A program made the position numbers and the translations under genes. From Flavobacteriaceae bacterium (GTDB lineage: Bacteria; Bacteroidota; Bacteroidia; Flavobacteriales; Flavobacteriaceae), in assembly GCA_023700885.1 (NCBI GenBank), contig JAMPYA010000085.1, positions 1 to 8,562 of the forward strand: 8,562 bases of DNA, read 5' to 3'. This document shows, piece after piece, positions 1 to 6,345 of this stretch; positions within the stretch are counted from its first letter, which is position 1, and each line of letters starts with the position of its first letter. The notes beneath the pieces were generated by a model, which made no database searches, was not told the DNA's origin, and saw only the letters and a list, made by a program, of their open reading frames with translations.

Positions 1-171
1 GTAAGTAATAGATTGCAATTAAAATTAATTAATCCAGAAAATTTTGATGAAATATTCATTGGAGAGATACAATATAGTACTTCTATTGGTGTTTATGACG
101 GAAATACATTTAATCCATTATTTAATGAATTAATTAGGTATATTAAGAAAAATTCAAAAACGTATAAATAA
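1..171 (+). CDS. C-terminal end of an unrecognised protein (5' partial)
   Basis: The first reading frame is open from base 1 to a TAA at 169-171 and gives 56 residues, starting VSNRLQLKLINPENF and ending KKNSKTYK. The start lies outside the window. The composition looks like real protein: acidic and aromatic residues in a patterned region, then a lysine-rich, probably helical tail. I do not recognise the family and assign no function. It is convergent with the 5'-nucleotidase pair across an 85-base gap that shows no strong terminator. It could also be the end of a decayed gene, since only the tail is visible. Confidence 0.55.
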   Translation, partial: VSNRLQLKLINPENFDEIFIGEIQYSTSIGVYDGNTFNPLFNELIRYIKKNSKTYK

Positions 172-256
172 AGGAAAGTGGTTAAAAATAGTTGGTAATT
201 TTAAGTTGCGCATAAATTCTAAATTACTCTTAATTGCTAACAATTTAAAAATCTCT

Positions 257-1174
257 TTATATAATAATTATTCTTTCGGCTTTGTGTGTCTTATTTTTTA
301 ATGTATCAAAATAAAAATCAATTCTACCCATATTTACGCCATCACGTCCAACCTGATTCACCAATACATTTTTACCTTCTATATTTTTGGTTATAGTTGG
401 TTTTTGTAAAAATGTGTGACTGTGTCCTCCAATAATTAAATCGATATCTTTTGTTTTTGATGCTAAATTTAAATCGGATACAACTTCTGGGGTTGCTTTA
501 TAATAATATCCTAAATGTGAAAGACAAATAATTAAATCACATTTTTCATTTTCTTTAAGAATACGTGTCATATCCTGAGCAATCTCAATTGGGTCTAAAT
601 ACACTGTTTCTTTGTACATTTTTTTATCAACCAACCCTTCTAATTTAACTCCCAAACCAAAAACTCCAATTTTTACATTATCAACATTAAAAATTTTATA
701 GGGTTTAACAAAAGTATCAAGAACGGTGTTTGAAAAATCATAATTTGCAGAAACTAAATCAAATTTTGCGTTGGGAAGTTGAGCTAAAATTCCGTCAATT
801 CCATTATCAAACTCATGATTTCCAATAGTTGCAGCGTCATACTTCATCATACTCATCAACTTAAACTCTAACTCACCTCCAAAATAATTAAAGTACGGAG
901 TGCCTTGAAACATATCTCCGGCGTCTAACAAAAGCATATTCGGATTTTCATTTCTTACAGAATTAACATAAGCTGCGCGTCTAGCAGTACCACCTAAATT
1001 TGGATATCGAGGATGATCTGAGTTAAAAGGGTCTATATTGCTATGAACATCATTAGAATGTATAATTGTAATATGTTTAGTTTTAATTTTGGGAGCAGCA
1101 AGAATTTCTAAATTGTTTAAAGTTAAAAGTGCAGTTGCGGCTGTTGTTTTGGTAATAAAATCTCTTCTCTTCAT
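257..1174 (-). CDS. UshA-like 5'-nucleotidase, metallophosphatase domain protein with Tat-type signal
   Basis: This 305-residue protein is the catalytic calcineurin-like half of a UshA/5'-nucleotidase-type enzyme, which would remove phosphate from nucleotides outside the cytoplasm. The metal-site motifs are complete: SNDVH (Asp42, His44), LLDAGD (Asp87), GNHEFD (Asn119, His120), SHLG (His220) and GGHSH (His251, His253). The N-terminus MKRRDFITK has a twin arginine at residues 3-4 followed by a weakly hydrophobic stretch ending LAAPK, which suggests Tat export of a folded, metal-loaded protein. The protein stops soon after the metallophosphatase domain, so the C-terminal nucleotide-binding domain of full-length UshA (about 550 residues) is absent. 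That domain is encoded by the gene just upstream on the same strand, one base away, so the two are probably co-transcribed and may work as a pair. The domain call is strong; the exact substrate is inferred. Confidence 0.9.
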   Translation of the reverse strand: MKRRDFITKTTAATALLTLNNLEILAAPKIKTKHITIIHSNDVHSNIDPFNSDHPRYPNLGGTARRAAYVNSVRNENPNMLLLDAGDMFQGTPYFNYFGGELEFKLMSMMKYDAATIGNHEFDNGIDGILAQLPNAKFDLVSANYDFSNTVLDTFVKPYKIFNVDNVKIGVFGLGVKLEGLVDKKMYKETVYLDPIEIAQDMTRILKENEKCDLIICLSHLGYYYKATPEVVSDLNLASKTKDIDLIIGGHSHTFLQKPTITKNIEGKNVLVNQVGRDGVNMGRIDFYFDTLKNKTHKAERIIII

Positions 1175-1175
1175 A

Positions 1176-1922
1176 TTATTCTGCTGTTATACGACCATCT
1201 AATTGTGTTGTTATTGATTCTTTTTTAGAAAAATAATCGATGATAGAAGCTCTTAATTTATAATCAATATCAATTATTTTAATCGGATTTTTGAAAAAAT
1301 TCATATTATCACCACCACCCTGTAAATAATCAGAAGTTAATACATAATAGGTTTTTTTAGCATCAAAAGGAATGTTATTTATAGTTAAATTATAACTGTT
1401 TTCTTTAATTAAAAGTCTAAATTGTTTTGAAACAGGATGAGCTCTTTTTTCAGCAATTAGATATTGAATAAGTTCCTCCATTTTTTCTCCAGATAATGCT
1501 AAAACAAGTAAAGTGTTTTCAAAAGGCATTAATTCAAAAGCATTTCCAACGGTAATATTTCCTTTTTGAATGTCAGATCTTAAACCGTCATAGTTAAACA
1601 TTGCAAAATCAATATCTTTTCCGGTTCTATTTAAAAAAACAGGATTAGCTTGTTCATAACACATATCTGCCATTAAATTACTTAAAGAACTTTCTAATTT
1701 GCCATCTCTTCTGCTTATGGTTGTTGGTGTATAGGTAAGAACCGTATTTACTTCTTTTTCCATTTTATTTCTATACGGCGCAATAACTTCTTCAAACTCA
1801 TTTAAAGGTGTTTGATTTTTAATTTCGGTTAAACTTGCTTCCACTTTTGATACATAAAGTTTGGGTGTTTTACACGAGAAAACTAAAAATAAAGTTAAAA
1901 ATATAAGAATGTATTTTTTCAT
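1176..1922 (-). CDS. 5'-nucleotidase C-terminal domain lipoprotein
   Basis: This 248-residue protein matches the C-terminal, substrate-binding domain of 5'-nucleotidases (5_nucleotid_C). Recognisable blocks are LSNLMADM (80-87), FNYDGLRSDIQKG (109-121, the place of the usual N-x-G-G-I-R motif), LMPFENTLL (131-139), LSGEKMEELI (143-152) and VLTSDYLQGGGDNMNFF (194-210). The N-terminus is a lipoprotein signal: MKK, a hydrophobic core, then FSC with Cys17 as the probable lipidated residue, so the protein should be membrane-anchored on the outside of the cytoplasm. It has no catalytic metal residues of its own. It is the first gene of a two-gene minus-strand unit; the metallophosphatase partner follows after one base. 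In UshA the active site forms between these two domains, so a two-subunit enzyme is a reasonable inference, though not shown by sequence. The domain call is firm. Confidence 0.88.
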   Translation of the reverse strand: MKKYILIFLTLFLVFSCKTPKLYVSKVEASLTEIKNQTPLNEFEEVIAPYRNKMEKEVNTVLTYTPTTISRRDGKLESSLSNLMADMCYEQANPVFLNRTGKDIDFAMFNYDGLRSDIQKGNITVGNAFELMPFENTLLVLALSGEKMEELIQYLIAEKRAHPVSKQFRLLIKENSYNLTINNIPFDAKKTYYVLTSDYLQGGGDNMNFFKNPIKIIDIDYKLRASIIDYFSKKESITTQLDGRITAE

Positions 1923-1946
1923 AGCTATAGAACTGATGAATTTAAT

Positions 1947-1954
1947 TAAATTTG
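1947..1954 (+). promoter_or_regulatory. Bacteroidota-type -7 promoter element for the DUF6913-dapA-ferritin group
   Basis: TAAATTTG matches the Bacteroidota -7 consensus TAnnTTTG exactly and lies 20 bases before the ATG at 1975, in the 52-base divergent gap. Transcription would begin around 1960, giving a short leader. I found no clear -33 TTG at the expected distance, so the call rests on the -7 motif and its position. In AT-rich DNA this motif can arise by chance. Confidence 0.45.
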
Positions 1955-1974
1955 TAAATCAACCGTAAATATAA

Positions 1975-2499
1975 ATGATTTTTACAGGACTCAAAAAGAA
2001 ACGGATTCAAAATGTATTTGAAAAAGCAATTAAAAATGCTAATCCAAATGCAGTTCAAATTAACAATGAACCCATTGAAAAAATAGGTGTTTTAATTGAT
2101 GAAGAAACTTATTTGAAAAATGATGTAGAGTATTTGTTGCAATCTATTTTAGGGATAGATACTACTGCAATTCAAATATATATAATGCGAAAATTTAAGA
2201 AGAAAGACAAACCTTCTGATATTCATTTCACCGTTAAAGATTTTGGATGGGTTGGAGAAATTAACAATCCAAATTTGCAAAAATTTATAGAAACACCTTT
2301 TGATTTGTTTGTCAATTTTGATGCTTATAATAATATGTATATTAAGTACTTAACTTTAATTTCAAAAGGTAAATTTAAAGTTGGATATTCAAAAACTGAT
2401 GATAGATTGTACAATTTTATGATTGTTCATAAAGAAGACGATTTAAAAACTTTTATCAATGAATTAAAAAAATATTTAAAAATTTTAAATAAATTATAA
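1975..2499 (+). CDS. DUF6913-like conserved hypothetical protein
   Basis: This 174-residue protein looks like the DUF6913 family, a small protein of unknown function that I associate with Flavobacteriia and with a position next to dapA. It has no signal peptide and no membrane segment, so it should be cytoplasmic. It opens with a basic helix (GLKKKRIQNVFEKAIKNA) and a strand with a run of valines and isoleucines (KIGVLIDEETY, 36-46). It closes with the recognisable blocks TPFDLFVNFDAYNN (107-120) and KGKFKVGYSKTDDRLYNFMI (131-150), and a lysine-rich C-terminal helix. The stop overlaps the dapA start by one base (TAATG), indicating translational coupling. The ATG start at 1975 follows a -7 promoter motif. 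Family membership is from memory of the motifs; no function can be given. Confidence 0.8.
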   Translation: MIFTGLKKKRIQNVFEKAIKNANPNAVQINNEPIEKIGVLIDEETYLKNDVEYLLQSILGIDTTAIQIYIMRKFKKKDKPSDIHFTVKDFGWVGEINNPNLQKFIETPFDLFVNFDAYNNMYIKYLTLISKGKFKVGYSKTDDRLYNFMIVHKEDDLKTFINELKKYLKILNKL

Positions 2500-3380
2500 T
2501 GAAAAAATTCTTTGGAACCGGTGTGGCATTAATTACACCTTTCAAAAAAGACTTATCAATTGATGTTGATGCTCTTGAAAAATTAGTGAATTTTCAAGTA
2601 GATAATGGAGTAGATTATTTAGTTGTTTTAGGAACTACAGCAGAATCTGCAACACTTTCTAAAAGTGAAAAAGAATTGGTTAAAGAAACAATTATCAAAG
2701 CTAATAATAAGAGATTGCCTTTAGTTATTGGCATTGGCGGCAATAATACATTAGATGTTGTCGCAGAAATTAAAAATACTGATTTGTCTAATTTTGACGC
2801 TATTCTTTCAGTATCACCCTATTATAACAAACCAACTCAAGAAGGTATATATCAGCATTTTAAAGCAATTGCAACAGCAACAAATAAAGACATAATTCTT
2901 TATAATGTGCCGGGAAGAACCGCTAAAAATATGGATCCTTCCATCGTTTTAAGATTAGCAAATGAATATAAAAATATTATCGGTATTAAAGAGGCAGCCG
3001 GAGATATGGTTCAAGCTTTGAAAATTATACAACATAAACCGAAAGATTTTTTAGTTATTTCGGGTGATGATATGATAACTTTACCTATGGTTCTTGCTGG
3101 TGGTGCCGGAGTAATAAGTGTAATTGCGCAGGGCTTGCCAAGAGAATTTTCTAAAATGATGAATCTCGGACTTAAAAGAAATGTAGATGAAGCATTTGAT
3201 ATACAGTATCAAATCATGGAAAGTATCGACTTAATTTTTGAAGAAGGAAATCCGGCAGGAATTAAAGCAATGTTAGCAATATTAGGAATATGCAATAATA
3301 CCGTTCGTTTGCCTTTAGTACCAGCAACGAATGAACTCAATGAAAAAATTAAAAATTTTATTAATCAATTAAATTCATAG
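2499..3380 (+). CDS. dapA: 4-hydroxy-tetrahydrodipicolinate synthase
   Basis: DapA condenses pyruvate with aspartate semialdehyde, the first committed step towards diaminopimelate and lysine, in the cytoplasm. The 293-residue length is normal for this TIM-barrel family. Expected residues are present: GTTAES (45-50, Thr46 and Thr47 of the proton relay), SPYYNKP with Tyr108 and Tyr109, YNVPGRT (135-141, with catalytic Tyr135 and Arg140), and GIKEAAGD, whose Lys164 forms the Schiff base with pyruvate. SGDD (188-191) and GGAGVIS (201-207) complete the barrel. The common GTTGE motif reads GTTAE here, with Ala in place of the second Gly. The start ATG shares one base with the upstream stop, and a ferritin gene follows 2 bases after the TAG, so these three genes look co-transcribed. 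Related aldolases (NanA, KDG aldolases) are less likely given the full set of DapA residues. Confidence 0.95.
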   Translation: MKKFFGTGVALITPFKKDLSIDVDALEKLVNFQVDNGVDYLVVLGTTAESATLSKSEKELVKETIIKANNKRLPLVIGIGGNNTLDVVAEIKNTDLSNFDAILSVSPYYNKPTQEGIYQHFKAIATATNKDIILYNVPGRTAKNMDPSIVLRLANEYKNIIGIKEAAGDMVQALKIIQHKPKDFLVISGDDMITLPMVLAGGAGVISVIAQGLPREFSKMMNLGLKRNVDEAFDIQYQIMESIDLIFEEGNPAGIKAMLAILGICNNTVRLPLVPATNELNEKIKNFINQLNS

Positions 3381-3382
3381 AT

Positions 3383-3889
3383 ATGTTATCAAAAGAAATT
3401 GAAAAAGCATTAAACAATCAAGTTAGATTAGAAGCAGAATCCTCGCAAATATATTTAGCAATGGCTTCTTGGGCTGAAGTTAAAGGGTTTGAAGGTGTTG
3501 CAACTTTTATGTATGCGCAGTCAGATGAAGAGCGTACTCATTCTTTAAAATTAGTAAAATATATTAATGAACGTGGCGGACATGCCTTTATTTCTGATTT
3601 AAAAGGACCTAAAACAGAGTATGATTCCATTAAAGAAATATTTGAAACTCAATTAAAACATGAGATTTTTGTTTCAGAAAGCATCAATGAATTGGTTAAA
3701 ATTACGTTAGATTCAAAAGATTATGCAACTCATAATTTCTTACAATGGTATGTTGCTGAGCAAATTGAAGAAGAATCTACAGCTAGAACAATTTTAGATA
3801 AATTAAACTTAATAGGTGAAGATAAAGGTGGATTATATTTATTTGATAATGATATAGTTCGTTTTATAGCTCCAAAAACAGCTAAATAA
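3383..3889 (+). CDS. ftnA: Ferritin (FtnA-type iron storage protein)
   Basis: This is a 168-residue non-haem ferritin, expected to form a 24-subunit cytoplasmic shell that oxidises Fe(II) and stores it as a mineral. The ferroxidase ligands fall at the same numbers as in E. coli FtnA: Glu17, Glu50, His53, Glu94, Gln127 and Glu130, with Tyr24 also present. The four-helix pattern is clear (LNNQVRLEAESSQIYLAMASWAE, then DEERTHSLKLVKYI, the 83-108 helix and the helix with QWYVAEQIEEE). No Met pair typical of haem-binding bacterioferritin is obvious, so FtnA rather than Bfr. It starts 2 bases after dapA with no visible promoter of its own, so constitutive expression with dapA seems likely unless a regulator acts upstream. 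No Fur-like box was recognised. Confidence 0.95.
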   Translation: MLSKEIEKALNNQVRLEAESSQIYLAMASWAEVKGFEGVATFMYAQSDEERTHSLKLVKYINERGGHAFISDLKGPKTEYDSIKEIFETQLKHEIFVSESINELVKITLDSKDYATHNFLQWYVAEQIEEESTARTILDKLNLIGEDKGGLYLFDNDIVRFIAPKTAK

Positions 3890-3919
3890 TTAACATATAA
3901 CATACAAGATTTTAAATTG

Positions 3920-3961
3920 TTATGGATATTAGAACAAAAAAATCGTTTTATAAATCCATAA
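3920..3961. repeat. 8-bp perfect inverted repeat flanking the bamD promoter
   Basis: TTATGGAT at 3920-3927 is the exact reverse complement of ATCCATAA at 3954-3961, with a 26-base spacer. The pairing can be extended outward by one G-T and two T-A pairs. The spacer contains an A-run and a T-run around TCG. The repeat covers the presumed -33 region and ends 9 bases before the -7 motif. It could be an operator for a dimeric regulator, or an AT-rich stem-loop ending the ferritin transcript, although no T-run follows the right arm. It could also be chance. Confidence 0.4.
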
Positions 3962-3977
3962 TAAATAATTACTTTTG
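3946..3977 (+). promoter_or_regulatory. Bacteroidota-type promoter for the bamD-rpoZ-coaBC operon
   Basis: TACTTTTG at 3970-3977 matches the -7 consensus TAnnTTTG exactly and is followed by CAGC, then the bamD coding start. A weak -33 could be the TTTT at 3946-3949, about 20 bases upstream; no ideal TTG is present there. Transcription would begin near 3983, so the ATG at 3922 would lie upstream of the transcript and the ATG at 3982 would be practically leaderless. This favours the ATG at 3994 for bamD. Confidence 0.65.
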
Positions 3978-3993
3978 CAGCATGATTAAAAAT

Positions 3994-4812
3994 ATGAAAA
4001 AATTATTGCTTTTATTGGTGGCTATATCTACGGTATCATGTAGCCAATATCAAAAAGTTTTGAATAAAGGTTCTGTTGAAGATCGTTATAAAATGGCAAC
4101 TGAGTTATACGAAGCTAAAAAATTTAGCAAATCAATTCCTTTATTTGAAAAAATAACACCTAGTTATAGAGATAAACCTCAAATGGAAAGGATACAATTT
4201 ATGGTAGCAGATGCTCATTATCAAATAAAAGATTATAATTTATCTTCTTATTATTTTGATAAGTTTGCCAAAAACTATCCTAAAAGTACCAAAAAAGAAG
4301 AGGCCGCATTTTACTCAGCTTTAAGCTATTATAAATTATCGCCAATTTATAGTAAAGATCAAAAAGAGACTTATCAAGCAATTGAAGCTTTGCAAAATTT
4401 TATCGTTACCTATCCAAGTAGTGAATACTTAAATGAGGCAAATAAATTAATTAAAGAGTTAACAGTTAAGTTAGAAAAGAAATCTTTTGAAATTGCTAAA
4501 CAATACTATTTAATTGAAGATTATAAAGCAGCAATTACCGCTTTTGATAATTTAATGTCAGATTACTTAGGTACAGTATATCGTGAAGAAGCCATGTTTT
4601 TAAGATTTAAAGCATCGAATGAATTAGCATTAAAAAGTGTTATTACTAAAAAAGAAGAACGATTAAATAATGCCGTAAAGGCCTATCAAAAACTGAAAAG
4701 AAATTATCCTAATTCTAAATTTTTAGAAGAAGCTGATAAGTTATTAGATGTGATTAATAAAGAAATTGAATTATTACCTAAAATTGAAACACTTGTAGAA
4801 AATGGATTATAA
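3994..4812 (+). CDS. bamD: Outer membrane protein assembly factor BamD (lipoprotein)
   Basis: BamD is the essential lipoprotein of the BAM complex, which inserts beta-barrel proteins into the outer membrane. From the ATG at 3994 it has 272 residues. MKKLLLLLVAISTVSC is a lipoprotein signal with Cys16 as the lipidated residue. The rest is TPR-like helix pairs: EDRYKMATELYEAKKFSKSI (29-48), then units ending in KNYPKS (93-98), VTYPSSEY (138-145) and RNYPNSKF (236-243), the spacing expected of BamD/YfiO. The frame is open further upstream, with ATGs at 3922 and 3982. These would put extra charged residues before the signal peptide and, for 3922, start translation upstream of the promoter's -7 motif. 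The 3' end overlaps rpoZ by 11 bases, so the two are probably translationally coupled. Confidence 0.9.
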   Translation: MKKLLLLLVAISTVSCSQYQKVLNKGSVEDRYKMATELYEAKKFSKSIPLFEKITPSYRDKPQMERIQFMVADAHYQIKDYNLSSYYFDKFAKNYPKSTKKEEAAFYSALSYYKLSPIYSKDQKETYQAIEALQNFIVTYPSSEYLNEANKLIKELTVKLEKKSFEIAKQYYLIEDYKAAITAFDNLMSDYLGTVYREEAMFLRFKASNELALKSVITKKEERLNNAVKAYQKLKRNYPNSKFLEEADKLLDVINKEIELLPKIETLVENGL

Positions 4813-5128
4813 AAACTCAAAAGCACCAATTAGTACGATAACTTACGATAAAAGAGCCATTGAAGCTCCTGTTGGGAACTTATATGAAGCTATTTCAATC
4901 ATAGCAAAAAGATCAGAACAAATAAGTGGTGATGTTAAAAAGGAATTGATAGATAAGTTGGAGGAATTTGCAACGTTTAATGACAGTTTGGAAGAAGTTT
5001 TTGAAAACAAAGAACAAATTGAAGTTTCAAAGTTTTACGAAAAACTTCCTAAAGCTACTGCAATTGCAATTCAAGAATGGATGGATAATAAGATTTATTA
5101 TCGCAAACAAGAAGAACAATCTAAATAA
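4802..5128 (+). CDS. rpoZ: DNA-directed RNA polymerase subunit omega (Bacteroidota type)
   Basis: This 108-residue protein is the small omega subunit, which wraps the C-terminal part of beta-prime and aids RNA polymerase assembly. The core omega block is present around residues 26-41 (NLYEAISIIAKRSEQI), preceded by a short N-terminal arm (PISTITYDKR) and followed by an acidic helix and the segment AIQEWMDNKIYYRK. The N-terminal arm and acidic tail differ from E. coli omega but fit the Bacteroidota form often annotated as RpoZ or 'RNA polymerase Rpb6'. The ATG lies inside the end of bamD (11-base overlap), and coaBC follows after 5 bases. An rpoZ-coaBC pairing is known in many bacteria, where omega often precedes dfp/coaBC, and supports the call. 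Confidence 0.88.
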   Translation: MDYKNSKAPISTITYDKRAIEAPVGNLYEAISIIAKRSEQISGDVKKELIDKLEEFATFNDSLEEVFENKEQIEVSKFYEKLPKATAIAIQEWMDNKIYYRKQEEQSK

Positions 5129-5133
5129 TTTAA

Positions 5134-6345
5134 ATGTCTGTTTTAAGCGGTAAAAAAGTATTACTCGGTATTTCTGCCGGAATCGCTGCTTATAAAACAG
5201 CTTTCTTAATACGACTTTTTGTGAAAGCCGGCGCCGAAGTAAAGGTCGTAATGACTCCGGCTTCCAAAGAGTTTGTTACTCCCTTAACACTTTCTGCATT
5301 ATCTAACAATCCGGTTTATTATACTTTTGTAGCACAAGAAGAGCATGAAGAACTATGGCAAAGTCATGTTGAGTTAGGGCTTTGGGCAGATTTTATGTTG
5401 ATTGCACCGGCAACAGCCAATACGCTGGCAAAAATGAGTAAAGGCACTTGTGATAATCTATTATTAGCTACCTATTTATCAGCAAAATGTCCTGTTTATT
5501 TTGCTCCAACAATGGATTTAGATATGTATCAACATCCATCAACTAAAGAAAATATAGAAATTCTCCAAAGTTTTGGAAATGTTTTTATTCCTGCTACAAG
5601 CGGAGAATTAGCAAGTGGATTGGTAGGTGAAGGACGCATGGCTGAACCTGAAGATATTGTTCAATTTATAGAAAGTGATTTGCTTTCAAAACTTCCTCTT
5701 AAAAATAAAAAGCTTTTAATTACTGCAGGTCCAACTTATGAAGCAATAGATCCGGTTCGATTTATTGGAAATCACTCATCTGGCAAAATGGGATTTGAAT
5801 TAGCCAAAAAAGCTGCAAAACTAGGTGCACAGGTTATATTAGTTTCAGGTCCTTCTAATGAACAAGTAAATAATTCATTTATTCAGAGAGTTGATGTTAT
5901 ATCGGCTGAAGAAATGTATAATGCTTGTCATCAATATTATAACTCCGTAGATATAGCAATATTGTCTGCAGCAGTTGCAGATTATAAACCTGCCAAAATA
6001 TCAACTGAAAAAATTAAAAAATCAGAACAGCAATTATCTATTGATTTAGTGCCCACAAAAGATATTTTAGCTTCTTTAGGAAAAATCAAAAAGAATCAAT
6101 TTTTAATCGGATTTGCACTTGAAACTCAAAACGAAATTGAAAATGCAATTAAGAAAATAGATGCTAAAAATCTAGATTTAATTGTACTCAATTCTTTGAA
6201 AGATAAAGGTGCTGGTTTTAAACAGGAAACAAATAAAGTTACAATCATTGATAAATTCAAAAAAATTTCGGAATTTAGTCTAAAATCTAAAGAAGCTGTT
6301 GCTTCTGATATTTTTGACATCGTAATTTCTAAATTAAATGAATAA
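5134..6345 (+). CDS. coaBC: Bifunctional phosphopantothenoylcysteine decarboxylase / phosphopantothenate-cysteine ligase
   Basis: CoaBC (Dfp) adds cysteine to 4'-phosphopantothenate and then decarboxylates the product, two central steps of coenzyme A synthesis. The 403-residue length is normal. Residues 1-185 are the FMN-dependent CoaC domain: GISAGIAAYK (12-21), the catalytic His78 in SHVELG, APATANTLAK (91-100) and GEGRMAEP (165-172). Residues 190-403 are the CoaB ligase: TAGPTYEAIDPVRFIGNHSSGKMG (197-220), SAAVADY (278-284), EKIKK (292-296) and GFALET (326-331). Two CoaC details differ from E. coli: the PxMNxxMW motif reads PTMDLDMY (125-132, Asp128 in place of Asn), and the flap cysteine before GRM aligns with Ser161. 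I believe both are usual in Bacteroidota. The gene starts 5 bases after rpoZ and overlaps DUF4835 by 8 bases. Confidence 0.95.
   Translation: MSVLSGKKVLLGISAGIAAYKTAFLIRLFVKAGAEVKVVMTPASKEFVTPLTLSALSNNPVYYTFVAQEEHEELWQSHVELGLWADFMLIAPATANTLAKMSKGTCDNLLLATYLSAKCPVYFAPTMDLDMYQHPSTKENIEILQSFGNVFIPATSGELASGLVGEGRMAEPEDIVQFIESDLLSKLPLKNKKLLITAGPTYEAIDPVRFIGNHSSGKMGFELAKKAAKLGAQVILVSGPSNEQVNNSFIQRVDVISAEEMYNACHQYYNSVDIAILSAAVADYKPAKISTEKIKKSEQQLSIDLVPTKDILASLGKIKKNQFLIGFALETQNEIENAIKKIDAKNLDLIVLNSLKDKGAGFKQETNKVTIIDKFKKISEFSLKSKEAVASDIFDIVISKLNE

Noticed and set aside
232..245. AATTG-CTAA-CAATT hairpin as a terminator between the convergent genes
   Set aside because: Only five AT-rich pairs and no T-run on either side; too weak to call, though a terminator is expected in this 172-256 gap.
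257..1922. The two nucleotidase genes as a single gene broken by mutation
   Set aside because: The order is C-terminal domain first, and each half has its own start, stop and complete export signal, so they are two genuine genes and not fragments of one.
1937..1962. Minus-strand promoter for the nucleotidase pair (TTG at 1962-1960, TAAATTCA at 1944-1937)
   Set aside because: The -7 match is poor and the spacer is only 15 bases, shorter than usual for Bacteroidota promoters; a promoter must exist near here but this one is not convincing.
4968..5153. 61-codon open frame on the plus strand overlapping rpoZ and the coaBC start
   Set aside because: It lies almost wholly inside rpoZ in another frame, is lysine-rich low-complexity sequence, and resembles no protein I know.
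6126..6320. 64-codon minus-strand frame inside coaBC
   Set aside because: It is antisense to the well-conserved ligase domain and has no upstream signals; a shadow of coaBC.
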